This document shows, one piece after another, positions 1 to 7,375 of a stretch of 10,714 nucleotides of DNA. Where the stretch lies: NCBI GenBank assembly GCA_017995595.1, contig JAGOIO010000025.1:1-10714 (forward strand), in the 5' to 3' direction. The translations under genes and the position numbers were made by a program. Position 1 is the stretch's first letter, and each line of letters begins with the position of its first letter. The notes beneath the pieces were generated by a model. That model was not told where the DNA came from. It did no database searches and saw only the letters and a list, made by a program, of their open reading frames with translations. This DNA is from a bacterium. GTDB lineage: Bacteria; Cyanobacteriota; Vampirovibrionia; Gastranaerophilales; Gastranaerophilaceae.

Positions 1-1199
1 CTTTCAGCAGTAAACAATGGTTGTTCAACCCCACTTGCAACATTATTTATCATATCTTTTCGGTCAATTGCATAATCAACTGCAGTTCTAAAATTCAAAT
101 CATTAAACCACTTTTGTTTTACAGGATTAACATAGAACTTTCCTTTGTCATCTTTTCTTGTATTCATATTAAAAATAACAAACATCGTACTTGTATCCGC
201 ACCAATATTATAAATTTTATAATTCGATTTTTTTTCTTTCTTTTTATATCTGCCAACATTTGCACCTTGAAGAGAAATTGCATCAAGTTCTCCTGCTTCA
301 AACTTTAAAATCTCATTATTCAAATCACCTACAATTAAATAAATTATTTTGTTTAGATACGGCAATTTTTGATTTTTGGTATTTATCTCATAATAATTAG
401 GATTTCTTTCAAATACAACTCTCTGAGCAGCCAAATATTCCTTTATTTTAAAAGCTCCGCTTACGACAAAATCTCTTGGTGGAGTGGTAGTTCCAAGGAA
501 AGAATCAAAATATTTCTCACCTTTTTTAACCGCAGGTGCAAAAACATGTTTTGGTGCAATTGGAACACCTAAAGTTCTTAGAAATGGAGCAAATGGTTTG
601 TTTGTAATAAATTTAACAGTATATTTGTCAACTTTGACAATTTTGGGAAGTTTTCCGTCAATAATAAGAGAATCTCTGGTTGCCGTATTTCCAAGTCCTG
701 CAAAAATTATATCATTCCAAGTAAAATAAACATCATCAGAAGTAATAGGCTTTCCATCAGACCACTTTATTCCATGACGTAAATTAAACGTATAAATTTT
801 ACCATCTTTTGAAATTGAAAAAGACTTTGCAAGCTTTGGTACAACCTGTCCTGACTTTGGTTCTGTTGTTACCAATCCATCATACATCATCTCTGACATT
901 GTAGAAGAAGTTGCATCTTGAGACGTATATGGATTAAAAGTTTTTGGACCTTCTCCAATAGTTGAAGTTACAAAAACACCACCGAATTTTCCAATATTCG
1001 ACTGACTTTGTAAATAATCAACGCCATTTATTGTTTTTGTCTTTGATTCCTCGGGAAATTTAACTCTTAAAACAGAAGTTCCAGAGGAATATTTCATTAC
1101 ATTCTCTTCCGGAACATCTCGCCTTATACAAGATTTTAGGAATATTCCGCAAAAAACTAATATTAATAAAACATACAAAACTTTTTTTAAACTCTTCAT
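1..1199 (-). CDS. ABC transporter substrate-binding protein, family 5 (peptide/DppA-OppA type), partial
   Basis: Reading the minus strand from the ATG at 1199 gives an open frame of 399 codons with no stop, cut off by the window edge, so the C-terminal part is missing. Residues 1-24 are a hydrophobic export signal (MKSLKKVLYVLLILVFCGIF, then LKSC). Cys24 could be a lipidated cysteine, although Lys at -2 makes a poor lipobox. Residues 86-110 (PKTFNPYTSQ... MMYDGLV) and 136-161 (YTFNLRHGIKWSDGKPITSD, then DVYFTW) are the hallmark blocks of the SBP_bac_5 family. These are periplasmic or membrane-anchored proteins that deliver oligopeptides, dipeptides or nickel to an ABC importer. Specificity cannot be read from the sequence. 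It starts 65 nt after rnpB on the same strand. No convincing Shine-Dalgarno or promoter is visible in that AT-rich gap, so read-through from rnpB is possible. The family is secure; the substrate is unknown. Confidence 0.9.
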   Translation of the reverse strand, partial: MKSLKKVLYVLLILVFCGIFLKSCIRRDVPEENVMKYSSGTSVLRVKFPEESKTKTINGVDYLQSQSNIGKFGGVFVTSTIGEGPKTFNPYTSQDATSSTMSEMMYDGLVTTEPKSGQVVPKLAKSFSISKDGKIYTFNLRHGIKWSDGKPITSDDVYFTWNDIIFAGLGNTATRDSLIIDGKLPKIVKVDKYTVKFITNKPFAPFLRTLGVPIAPKHVFAPAVKKGEKYFDSFLGTTTPPRDFVVSGAFKIKEYLAAQRVVFERNPNYYEINTKNQKLPYLNKIIYLIVGDLNNEILKFEAGELDAISLQGANVGRYKKKEKKSNYKIYNIGADTSTMFVIFNMNTRKDDKGKFYVNPVKQKWFNDLNFRTAVDYAIDRKDMINNVASGVEQPLFTAE

Positions 1200-1263
1200 T
1201 ACTCTAAGGTAACATAAAAAAAGATATTTAAAAGAGTAAATCGGGCTAAATAATAAAAAAAAT

Positions 1264-1608
1264 AAAGCAATCCATAAGCCGGGTTCTGTTTTAGATAATC
1301 ATCTGTCTCGAATTGTAATTACTCACAATCTCTAGCGATTTTTAGAAGATAGCGGACAACCTTAGCCTTCAATTAATCTTGCATTCGATTGGGGTTTACC
1401 TAGCCAAATTTTCTCAAATCTGCTGGTGAAGCTCTTAACTCACCGTTGCACCATCGCCTGTGCTAAAGTTTCCCAAAGCCATCGGCAGTTATCTTTTCTG
1501 TGGCACTATTCCGCACGTTCACACGCCCCGGAGTTTCTCCGGCAATCTGTCCTTGAATGCCCGGACTTTCCTCACTTATTTGCATAAGTGCGATTATCCG
1601 ACTGCTTT
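1264..1608 (-). ncRNA. rnpB: RNase P RNA (bacterial type A)
   Basis: This is the catalytic RNA of RNase P, which trims the 5' leader from pre-tRNAs. On the minus strand the 5' universal block GTGAGGAAAGTCCGGGC lies at 1559-1575 and the 3' universal block ACAGAACCCGGCTTATGG at 1272-1289. The ends pair as helix P1: AAAGCAGT (1601-1608) with ATTGCTTT (1264-1271). Other visible marks are AGTGCCACAGAAA, CTGCCGATGGC, GTTAAGAGCTTCACCAGCA and GGTAAACCCC, in the expected type A order. A P18-like hairpin at 1312-1329 closes on the GNRA tetraloop GTAA. Length is about 345 nt. By eye the core resembles cyanobacterial RNase P RNA more than enterobacterial or Firmicutes type B RNA. Exact ends are set from P1 and may shift by a few bases. 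A possible -10 (TAGAAT, 1619-1624) lies just upstream with no clear -35. Downstream of P1 comes a T-rich tract (1247-1263) that could terminate the transcript. Confidence 0.96.
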
Positions 1609-1640
1609 ATTTAATTTTATTCTAACATAAAAGCAAAACA

Positions 1641-1674
1641 AAAGAGCTTACTAAAAAGTAAGCTCTTTGTTTTT
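1641..1674 (-). terminator. Rho-independent terminator after flgL (possibly bidirectional)
   Basis: A perfect 11-bp inverted repeat, AAAGAGCTTAC at 1641-1651 and GTAAGCTCTTT at 1658-1668, encloses a 6-nt loop. On the minus strand it begins 22 nt after the flgL stop and is followed by TGTTTTGCTTTT. On the plus strand it is followed by GTTTTT (1669-1674). It most likely ends the flagellar operon and insulates rnpB, whose 5' end is about 33 nt further on. No plus-strand gene ends here, so the minus-strand role is the meaningful one. Confidence 0.85.
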
Positions 1675-1689
1675 CCCTTAAACCTTTTA

Positions 1690-2619
1690 TTATCCTATAT
1701 AATCCCATAAAGAGCCAAGTTTCAACAAATTTGAAACAACACTCATTGATGACTGGTAAACTGTTTGTGCAGTATATAAGTCAGTTACGGTTGTTGCCAT
1801 ATCAATATCTTGAACATTTGATTTATTCTCTTTCAATATTGTTATTTTGTTAGAATTATATGTTGTTGTTGATGTAAAACGGTTTGTCAATGCTGCCAAA
1901 TCAGAACGAGATGATGTTACATTTTCTATATCGTCCATTATTGAATCAATAGTATTATGTACAGCTGTTGAATCTCCGCTTGCAAGAGCCTTACTTAAAG
2001 TATATAAATCTTTCATCGCTCCTGTGCCTGTTGCTGTTGCAGAATCATAAGAACCAAGAACTGAATCACCTGATAAATTTATTGAAACATTTTCACTTTC
2101 TGAAATTTGAGTATATCTTTTGTAATTAGATGTGCTTGGTGTTCCATTATAACTCATTCCACCGGTTGCATTTTCTTCAAACGGAATTGTTGAAGTCTTT
2201 GTTCCTGCAAAAATATAATTTCCATTATATTTTGTATTACCTAAATCCTTCAAATTTTGAATTATTTGGTCAACCTGTGCCTGCATAGCCTCTAAATCTG
2301 TAGTTCCATACGTACCGTTTGCACCTTGAACTGCTAAGTCATGAGCCTTTTCCAGACTTGAAATTATAGAAGTCAAAGCTCCATCAGTTACATTTACCTC
2401 ATCTTGAGCTGTAGATATATTTGTATTATATCCATTTAATTTACTTATAGAAGCATTGTCTTGCAAAATCTCAATTGCCGCCAATGGATCATCTGACGGT
2501 TGTGATACCTTATTGCCTGATGAAACTTCTTCTGATAATTTATTATATGCCGCCATATTTGATTGCATATATTTTATCAATGTTCCTGATGTCATTTTAG
2601 TAGTAGTTCTGATTTCCAT
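1690..2619 (-). CDS. flgL: Flagellar hook-associated protein 3 (hook-filament junction) FlgL
   Basis: FlgL is the second hook-filament junction protein. It is secreted through the flagellar type III apparatus and sits between FlgK and the flagellin filament. The 309-residue product has the flagellin-like N-terminal D0/D1 coiled-coil region: MEIRTTTKMTSGTLIKYMQS at the start, then SSGNKVSQPSDDPLAA at about 33-48, the family signature shared with flagellins. NYIFAGTKT follows at about 135-143. The C-terminal helix ends VYQSSMSVVSNLLKLGSLWD then YIG, comparable to the usual FlgL end. No signal peptide is present, as expected for a type III substrate. The ATG at 2619 is preceded by GTGAGGTATTGAT, a good ribosome binding site, and lies only 12 nt after the flgK stop, so the two are co-transcribed. 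It is the last gene of the operon. Order, length and both terminal motifs separate it from flagellin. Confidence 0.95.
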   Translation of the reverse strand: MEIRTTTKMTSGTLIKYMQSNMAAYNKLSEEVSSGNKVSQPSDDPLAAIEILQDNASISKLNGYNTNISTAQDEVNVTDGALTSIISSLEKAHDLAVQGANGTYGTTDLEAMQAQVDQIIQNLKDLGNTKYNGNYIFAGTKTSTIPFEENATGGMSYNGTPSTSNYKRYTQISESENVSINLSGDSVLGSYDSATATGTGAMKDLYTLSKALASGDSTAVHNTIDSIMDDIENVTSSRSDLAALTNRFTSTTTYNSNKITILKENKSNVQDIDMATTVTDLYTAQTVYQSSMSVVSNLLKLGSLWDYIG

Positions 2620-2631
2620 ATCAATACCTCA

Positions 2632-4218
2632 CTATTTTCCTAGATTTACTAATGTTTCTAACAATGAGTTACAAACACTAAATATTCTTGCTGAAGCCTC
2701 ATAAGCTCTTTGATACTTTGTTAAGTCAACAATTTCTTCATTCAAATCAACTCCTGATATTGACTCTAACTGGTTTGAAACCTGAGTTAATACAGTCTCT
2801 TGATTTGTATAACGAGTATTTACATTCGCAACCTGAACACCAACTGTTCCTACAAATGATGATAAGTAATCTTCAGGGTTAGAATTATTTAAACCTGCAA
2901 TTTGAGAACTTCTACTATTCAAAAATGCAGTTGCGTTAGTATTATTACCGATTGATGTTGAATCATAAGTCGTAGATGTAACATCTTCTCTTGCTGCTGC
3001 TATCAAATTCGGGTCAGATACAACTTTTGAATTTACTGAAATATTACCTGCCGTAATTGTAGTAGTACCATCATTTGCACTGAAAAGATTTTCAGTTGAA
3101 GTAATTAACTTTTGAGTAGTGCTATCAATAGCTAATGGCGTTGTGGTAACAGTATTTCCACTTGAATCAGTTGTCGTCTCTGTCGCAGTTTGAATTCTGT
3201 TCATCTCATCTGCAAAGCCTTTTGCTAATGTATTTAAGTTGCCAAGAACTCCTGAAATTGTAAGTTTTGAAGAATCTGTTCCGGCAACATCTAATATCGC
3301 ACCTATTGTTCCTGTTGTTATAAACTTATTCAAACTTGTAGATACAATGTTTCCATCAGAATCTCTTAGCTTCAACACAGAAGGCACGTCTGCTGTAGAT
3401 TCTGATTCATCAATATAAAGAGAACCTTTTGATTCAGTACCTTGAATAACATTTACACCATTTATTGATATATTATCTGTTCCATTAGTATTTGATGTAA
3501 CGGATACAGGTAAATATTCAGATAATTGAGTTATTATTTGATCTCTTTGGTCTAATAGTGCATTTGGAGCATTTCCGTTTGCTGAAGTTTTTACGATATC
3601 CTTGTTTATACTTATAATTTGGTCTAACAAGCTGTTAACTTGAGTAACACTATCTGAAAGTTTTGATGAAGATAAGCCTTCCTTTGTTCCATCAGCATTA
3701 ACCTTACCAACAAGAGATGTTCTCAAATCATCTAAGTCTGTATATATCTGATTAAATTGAGATGAAATATTTACAGCTGCCTGTGCAAAAGCACTTCTGG
3801 CAGAATCACTTGACGGACTACTTGTCAATGTATTTGCGGCTTCATAAAATGTAGTAAATGCCTTTTCCAAGCCTGAAGTTTCTGTCAATTCATTTGTCAT
3901 TTGCTCAATACTTGCACCAACAGTTTTATATTCAGTATAATAACTGCTTCCTGAATTTTGCTGTCTATAATATGCTAATAAATAAGCATCGGTATTACGC
4001 TCAACATTTTCAAGCATTACACCGGTACCTGAATAAGCTTGGGCATTAGAATTGCTACCTGTTAACGGTGTATAATTTACCGCAGGAGCTAAAACAACTT
4101 CTTCTTTTGAATACCCGTCTGTATTCATATTCGCAATATTATTTGAAACTACGTTCATCGCAGCTTCACTGACATTTAATGCTTGCCTTGCTATACCCAT
4201 TGTTGATATAATTGACAT
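2632..4218 (-). CDS. flgK: Flagellar hook-associated protein 1 FlgK
   Basis: FlgK is the first hook-filament junction protein, assembled on the hook before FlgL. The N-terminal rod/hook-family block is clear at residues 25-39 (SNNIANMNTDGYSKE, the flagellar basal-body rod signature). The C-terminal block VDLNEEIVDLTKYQRAYEAS, followed by ARIFSVCNSLLETLVNLGK, is the FlgE/FlgK-type terminal helix that pairs with it. The middle, about residues 90-460, is Ser/Thr/Asn-rich and variable, as usual for the exposed domains. At 528 residues it is within the normal FlgK range. There is no signal peptide; export is by the flagellar secretion system with FlgN as the expected chaperone, encoded immediately upstream. 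The ATG at 4218 follows TTGGAGATTTAAA, a proper ribosome binding site, 20 nt after the flgN stop. Confidence 0.97.
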   Translation of the reverse strand: MSIISTMGIARQALNVSEAAMNVVSNNIANMNTDGYSKEEVVLAPAVNYTPLTGSNSNAQAYSGTGVMLENVERNTDAYLLAYYRQQNSGSSYYTEYKTVGASIEQMTNELTETSGLEKAFTTFYEAANTLTSSPSSDSARSAFAQAAVNISSQFNQIYTDLDDLRTSLVGKVNADGTKEGLSSSKLSDSVTQVNSLLDQIISINKDIVKTSANGNAPNALLDQRDQIITQLSEYLPVSVTSNTNGTDNISINGVNVIQGTESKGSLYIDESESTADVPSVLKLRDSDGNIVSTSLNKFITTGTIGAILDVAGTDSSKLTISGVLGNLNTLAKGFADEMNRIQTATETTTDSSGNTVTTTPLAIDSTTQKLITSTENLFSANDGTTTITAGNISVNSKVVSDPNLIAAAREDVTSTTYDSTSIGNNTNATAFLNSRSSQIAGLNNSNPEDYLSSFVGTVGVQVANVNTRYTNQETVLTQVSNQLESISGVDLNEEIVDLTKYQRAYEASARIFSVCNSLLETLVNLGK

Positions 4219-4238
4219 TTTAAATCTCCAATTTAACT

Positions 4239-4742
4239 TTAGACATCTTCAACAACTGAACTTATTCCAAGTTCATTACTTTCGGTATTTCTACCGCTGT
4301 TGTCATACTGGTTAGCATGAGGAGCGATTGCATTAAATATGATTTTTAATTTTCTGTCGGTTACAGCCATTCCGTGCTTTATTAATTCAAGATTCGTATT
4401 TTCATACAATGAAATTGATGTAGTTAACATTTTCAATTTCTTCTTTTGTGTCTTGAATTCTTCCGCCATTGTCTCATTGCTATCCATAGCTTTTTGTATT
4501 ATTTCTGACATTGTAATATTTTCATTTCCTAAGTATTTTGCAACTTCTTTTCTCTTTGAACTTATTTGCTTTACAACGTCAATATGAGAAACAAGTTTTG
4601 AATCAACACTCCATAATTCTTCAGGTTTACATTGAATAAGAATGGACTGTTTCATCTTCAACAAATTTTCCATTTCTTCATAGACTTTTATTTCTTCGTC
4701 AACTGTTTCTTTAAATTTTTCTAATGTTTCTACTTCTTGCAT
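4239..4742 (-). CDS. flgN: Flagellar export chaperone FlgN
   Basis: A 167-residue, highly charged, largely helical cytoplasmic protein with no signal peptide or membrane segment. FlgN-family chaperones bind the C-termini of FlgK and FlgL and bring them to the export gate. The first 45 residues (KFKETVDEEIKVYEEMENLL, then KMKQSILIQCKPEEL) follow the FlgN pattern of a long helix in which a cell tries a 'x-L-L-x-x-K-x-x-x-L' register. A second helical stretch spans about 90-140 (EEFKTQKKKLKMLTTSISLY, then ENTNLELI), and the tail is polar and probably disordered. Family similarity is weak, as is typical of FlgN. The call leans on size, helical character and position directly upstream of flgK and flgL. 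ATG at 4742 follows GAAAGGAAAATCAGAAG. It lies 24 nt after the preceding small gene. Confidence 0.82.
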   Translation of the reverse strand: MQEVETLEKFKETVDEEIKVYEEMENLLKMKQSILIQCKPEELWSVDSKLVSHIDVVKQISSKRKEVAKYLGNENITMSEIIQKAMDSNETMAEEFKTQKKKLKMLTTSISLYENTNLELIKHGMAVTDRKLKIIFNAIAPHANQYDNSGRNTESNELGISSVVEDV

Positions 4743-4766
4743 CTTCTGATTTTCCTTTCAGAGTTA

Positions 4767-5051
4767 CTAGGCACTGTAATCTGCAATTACGCTTCTGCCG
4801 TAAGTTAAACCGTATTTAATATCATCATCTGATATATTTTCTTCACCCATACTTTGGGCTATATTTTTTATTTCATCTAAATTCTGATTTTTCAAAATAT
4901 TTGAGGAATCGTTTACATCTAATCCGTCTGAAATATCTTGAATTTCAGGTTGTGTAGTTTCTACTGCTTTTGGTTTAAATGCATTCATCGCATTAAACGC
5001 TTGAATTGAACTTGGTGATGTTACATAACTTGTATTTGTTGTTGATAGCAT
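4767..5051 (-). CDS. Small protein in the FlgM position (candidate anti-sigma factor)
   Basis: A 94-residue hydrophilic protein without signal peptide or membrane segment. The first half is low-complexity and probably disordered (MLSTTNTSYVTSPSSIQAFN). The second half has two short acidic helices: SSNILKNQNLDEIKNIAQSM, then ISDDDIKYGLTYGRSVIADY up to the C-terminus. FlgM, the anti-sigma28 factor, is of this size, has a disordered N-terminal half and a helical C-terminal sigma-binding half, and is very often encoded just before flgN, flgK and flgL, exactly this setting. However, I do not see a convincing FlgM C-terminal motif, and the GRSVIADYSA end is unfamiliar. The FlgM assignment is therefore inference from context. 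An alternative is a lineage-specific flagellar assembly factor. The ATG at 5051 follows TTAGGAGTACAACA, a good ribosome binding site, so translation is likely real. Confidence 0.75.
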   Translation of the reverse strand: MLSTTNTSYVTSPSSIQAFNAMNAFKPKAVETTQPEIQDISDGLDVNDSSNILKNQNLDEIKNIAQSMGEENISDDDIKYGLTYGRSVIADYSA

Positions 5052-5069
5052 TGTTGTACTCCTAAACCT

Positions 5070-5408
5070 CTATTTCCCTACATATTTTTCCATTTGCTCG
5101 TAAATTTGCTTTGCAAAACCAAACGATGTGCGTGGGTTACTTGCCAAATTCCTACCGAGTTCATTGAACATGTAAGACTTAAAGGTTTTTGAATACTGAG
5201 CCTCTTGACCAAAAATTCCATTATCTCGGTCTATTGACTCGTCCATTACAGAGAACATCTTTGAAATAAATATTGATTCGAATTCCTTTGCGACTTTCTT
5301 TAACTGTTCCTTGTTTGAGGGATTTTCTCTGATATTATTTACGGCTTGCTGATCTGCATCAAGCGTACCACTCATTATACCATATTTCGTTGGTTCTATC
5401 AACCCCAT
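5070..5408 (-). CDS. flgJ: Rod-binding protein, FlgJ N-terminal domain only
   Basis: The 112-residue protein is a stand-alone rod-binding domain. In enterobacteria this domain is the N-terminal half of FlgJ and acts as a rod-capping scaffold. The core motif is at residues 36-55, LKKVAKEFESIFISKMFSVM, matching the family pattern of a helix with paired Phe/Ile and Met residues. The remainder (IFGQEAQYSKTFKSYMFNEL) is the second conserved helix. No muramidase domain follows: the wall-lytic function is presumably supplied by the transglycosylase gene at the operon's other end (9832-10410). ATG at 5408 is preceded by AAGGGTGAAAAAGTAAA. A gap of about 140 nt separates it from flgI, the largest inside the operon. 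It ends 18 nt before the next gene. Such short FlgJ proteins are common outside gamma- and betaproteobacteria. Confidence 0.9.
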   Translation of the reverse strand: MGLIEPTKYGIMSGTLDADQQAVNNIRENPSNKEQLKKVAKEFESIFISKMFSVMDESIDRDNGIFGQEAQYSKTFKSYMFNELGRNLASNPRTSFGFAKQIYEQMEKYVGK

Positions 5409-5517
5409 TTTACTTTTTCACCCTTTTTTCTTTACATTTGCTCCTCTCATTTCGTCTTTTTGACTTTTCTCCTCGGAGCATATCCCATACACTGATTGTT
5501 TTTTGCTTGATATGTTA

Positions 5518-5552
5518 ATTTAAGTTAAAATTGTTAAGATTTAAACTTAAAT
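5518..5552 (-). repeat. AT-only inverted repeat across the flgI stop codon
   Basis: The arms ATTTAAGTT (5518-5526) and AACTTAAAT (5544-5552) are perfect complements. After one mismatch a further AAA/TTT pairs, leaving a 9-nt loop. The flgI stop codon lies inside the right arm. It contains almost no G or C and no downstream T-run on the minus strand, so it is not a typical intrinsic terminator. It could slow decay of the upstream mRNA, mark a processing point, or be a protein site. Base composition alone could also produce it. Confidence 0.45.
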
Positions 5553-6665
5553 TATAACCAAATCTGCTTGTAAGCTTCCTGCTGATTTTAATGCTTGAAG
5601 TATTGATATTAAATCTACAGGCGTAACCCCTATTGAATTTAACGCTCTTACAAGATCGTTTAAGTTACTGTTTGCAGGCATTGCAATTACGCTACCCGGG
5701 GTTTTTGAAACAGAAACTTCTGAATTTGAAAATCCAACAGTTGAGCCTTGAGCAAATTCATTTGGCTGAGACACTGAATTTGTTGTAGAAACTGATACTG
5801 TAAGATTTCCGTGAGCTACCGCTGCAGGCAATAGTTTCACATCTGAACCGATTACAACGGTTCCTGTTCTTTCATTTATTACTACTTTTGCTCGTTCACT
5901 TGTTGGACGAACTTCGATATTTTCCAAAATTGATAGAAATGCAACTCTATCATTTCTAAATTTGTCAGGAATAATTACTTTTACACTACTTCCATCAACA
6001 GCTTTTGCCGGAGCAATAAGACGAGTGATAGATTGAGCAATTCTTTCAACTAGCGTATAATCCGTTTTATCTAAAGATAGAGTAATTGAATCTTCATCTC
6101 CTATATCTGTTGCCATATCACGTTCCATAATAGCACCACCGGGAACTCTTCCTGTAGTTGTAATTGCTGTTCTTTTTGAAGAACCTCCGCTTGAAGCATT
6201 AACACCACCAACTGAAAGCGGACCTTGAGCTACTGCAATAGCTTCACCGTTTGGAGCTTTCAATATAGTTTGAACCAAAACTCCACCCTCTAAGCTTTTT
6301 GCATCAGCCATAGTTGAAACTGTTACGTCAATTCTATCACCATTTTTTGCAAATGGAGGAATTGTTGCGGTTACTATAACTGCTGCTGTTGAACCTTTTT
6401 GAATATAGTTTTCTTGGTCAATTACCGTACCCAAATTTAATAATAACATTTTATTTGTAATTTGTGTTGAACGAGAGTTATCACCAGAGCCTGAAAGACC
6501 TACGACTACACCGTAACCGACAACCTGATTTTCTCTAACACCTTTTACATGAGCTATATCTTCTATTCTTACGGTAGAAGTTGTTGACATCGCAAAACAA
6601 GGTAAAACTCCTGATACAAAAGTCATTAATAACATTATTAATATGTATTTTACCATTTTTTTCAT
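5547..6665 (-). CDS. flgI: Flagellar P-ring protein FlgI
   Basis: FlgI is the periplasmic subunit of the P ring, the peptidoglycan-layer bushing around the distal rod. From the chosen start the protein is 372 residues, normal for the family. Residues 1-25 are a cleavable signal peptide ending in PCFA. The mature N-terminus carries the diagnostic block RIEDIAHVKGVRENQVVGYG then VVVGLSGSGD (33-62). Further marks are GDRIDVTVSTMADAKSLEGG, GAIMERD, and a C-terminal NLNDLVRALNSIGVTPVDLI. The frame remains open to an ATG at 6719, which would add 18 residues (MQMYDNENIIGG...). I prefer 6665 because the signal peptide begins there, a GAGG lies 12 nt upstream, and the far start has no ribosome binding site. 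It lies between flgH and flgJ in the same operon. FlgA, encoded two genes upstream, is its expected assembly chaperone. Confidence 0.96.
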   Translation of the reverse strand: MKKMVKYILIMLLMTFVSGVLPCFAMSTTSTVRIEDIAHVKGVRENQVVGYGVVVGLSGSGDNSRSTQITNKMLLLNLGTVIDQENYIQKGSTAAVIVTATIPPFAKNGDRIDVTVSTMADAKSLEGGVLVQTILKAPNGEAIAVAQGPLSVGGVNASSGGSSKRTAITTTGRVPGGAIMERDMATDIGDEDSITLSLDKTDYTLVERIAQSITRLIAPAKAVDGSSVKVIIPDKFRNDRVAFLSILENIEVRPTSERAKVVINERTGTVVIGSDVKLLPAAVAHGNLTVSVSTTNSVSQPNEFAQGSTVGFSNSEVSVSKTPGSVIAMPANSNLNDLVRALNSIGVTPVDLISILQALKSAGSLQADLVII

Positions 6666-6733
6666 TTTAGCAAACTTCCTCTTTCCACCAATTATATTTT
6701 CATTATCATACATTTGCATGATTTTGACATCAT

Positions 6734-7357
6734 CTAGAATAAGTATTTTATAAATCTGTTGAATATTCCATCACCATCAGAACGAGAAACTGAACCTCTG
6801 CCTGATACTGAGAATTGCAAGTTAGAAACATTATATGAATAAACTTGCCCTAATGCATTTATCCATCTTGGGTCAACTACGCCTGTTACAAGTAATTCAG
6901 TTCGTTCACCGCCATTTATAACTATCTTTTTGCCTTGAACAACCAAATTTCCGTTTGGCATTTGCTGAATAATTTGAACCGCTACCCTATCATTGTATTG
7001 AAAATTTCTTGTACCAACACCTGTATTTGCTACAGTATTTGAACCGCCAAAGCCATTAATATTATCATTTATAACTTTATGACCGAACAATGAATTCAAA
7101 AATTTAGAGAAATTATCAACTGTACTTGAAGTTTTTGAAGAACTATACGTCAAATTATTTGTTATAGAACTTGTTTCACTCATAATAATTGAGATTAAAT
7201 CACCAACACCACGAGCTTGAACTCCACCATATAAAGATTTTGGAGCGGCAGCATAAGTTTGAGAGGCTCCAAGTGTAAATAGGGATTCTGCACTTGCACC
7301 TGTTATACCCGTGATTAACGCAATTGTTAATATTAACATTTTCAAACTTATTTTCAT
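6734..7357 (-). CDS. flgH: Flagellar L-ring protein FlgH (no lipoprotein cysteine)
   Basis: FlgH forms the outer-membrane L ring around the rod. The 207-residue protein starts with an export signal (MKISLKMLILTIALITGITG, then ASA|ES). Conserved blocks are SLYGGVQARGVGDLISIIMS (41-60), NGNLVVQGKK (135-144) and ERTELLVTGVVDPR (151-164), followed by the beta-rich end SNLQFSVSGRGSVSRSDGDG. The oddity is that FlgH is classically a lipoprotein with an acylated Cys in the signal region, whereas this protein contains no cysteine at all and instead has an ASA-type signal peptidase I site. It is also slightly shorter than the usual 220-230 residues. ATG at 7357 follows TTAAGGATAAA, a usable ribosome binding site, 18 nt downstream of flgA. 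Identity is well supported by the motifs and by flgI next door. Confidence 0.93.
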   Translation of the reverse strand: MKISLKMLILTIALITGITGASAESLFTLGASQTYAAAPKSLYGGVQARGVGDLISIIMSETSSITNNLTYSSSKTSSTVDNFSKFLNSLFGHKVINDNINGFGGSNTVANTGVGTRNFQYNDRVAVQIIQQMPNGNLVVQGKKIVINGGERTELLVTGVVDPRWINALGQVYSYNVSNLQFSVSGRGSVSRSDGDGIFNRFIKYLF

Positions 7358-7375
7358 TTTATCCTTAACCCTTAT

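Noticed and set aside
21..729. Overlapping plus-strand open frames in the left part
   Set aside because: They lie antisense to a long minus-strand frame with clear solute-binding protein motifs, and their translations are low-complexity with no domain.
5417..5508. Tiny basic ORFs in the flgI-flgJ gap (about 9 to 23 codons)
   Set aside because: Several overlap in different frames in purine-rich sequence, their composition is mostly Lys/Arg, and start-site spacing is poor; chance is the simpler explanation.
6666..6719. Eighteen-codon N-terminal extension of FlgI from an ATG at 6719
   Set aside because: It has no ribosome binding site and would put a charged segment ahead of an intact signal peptide that starts at 6665.
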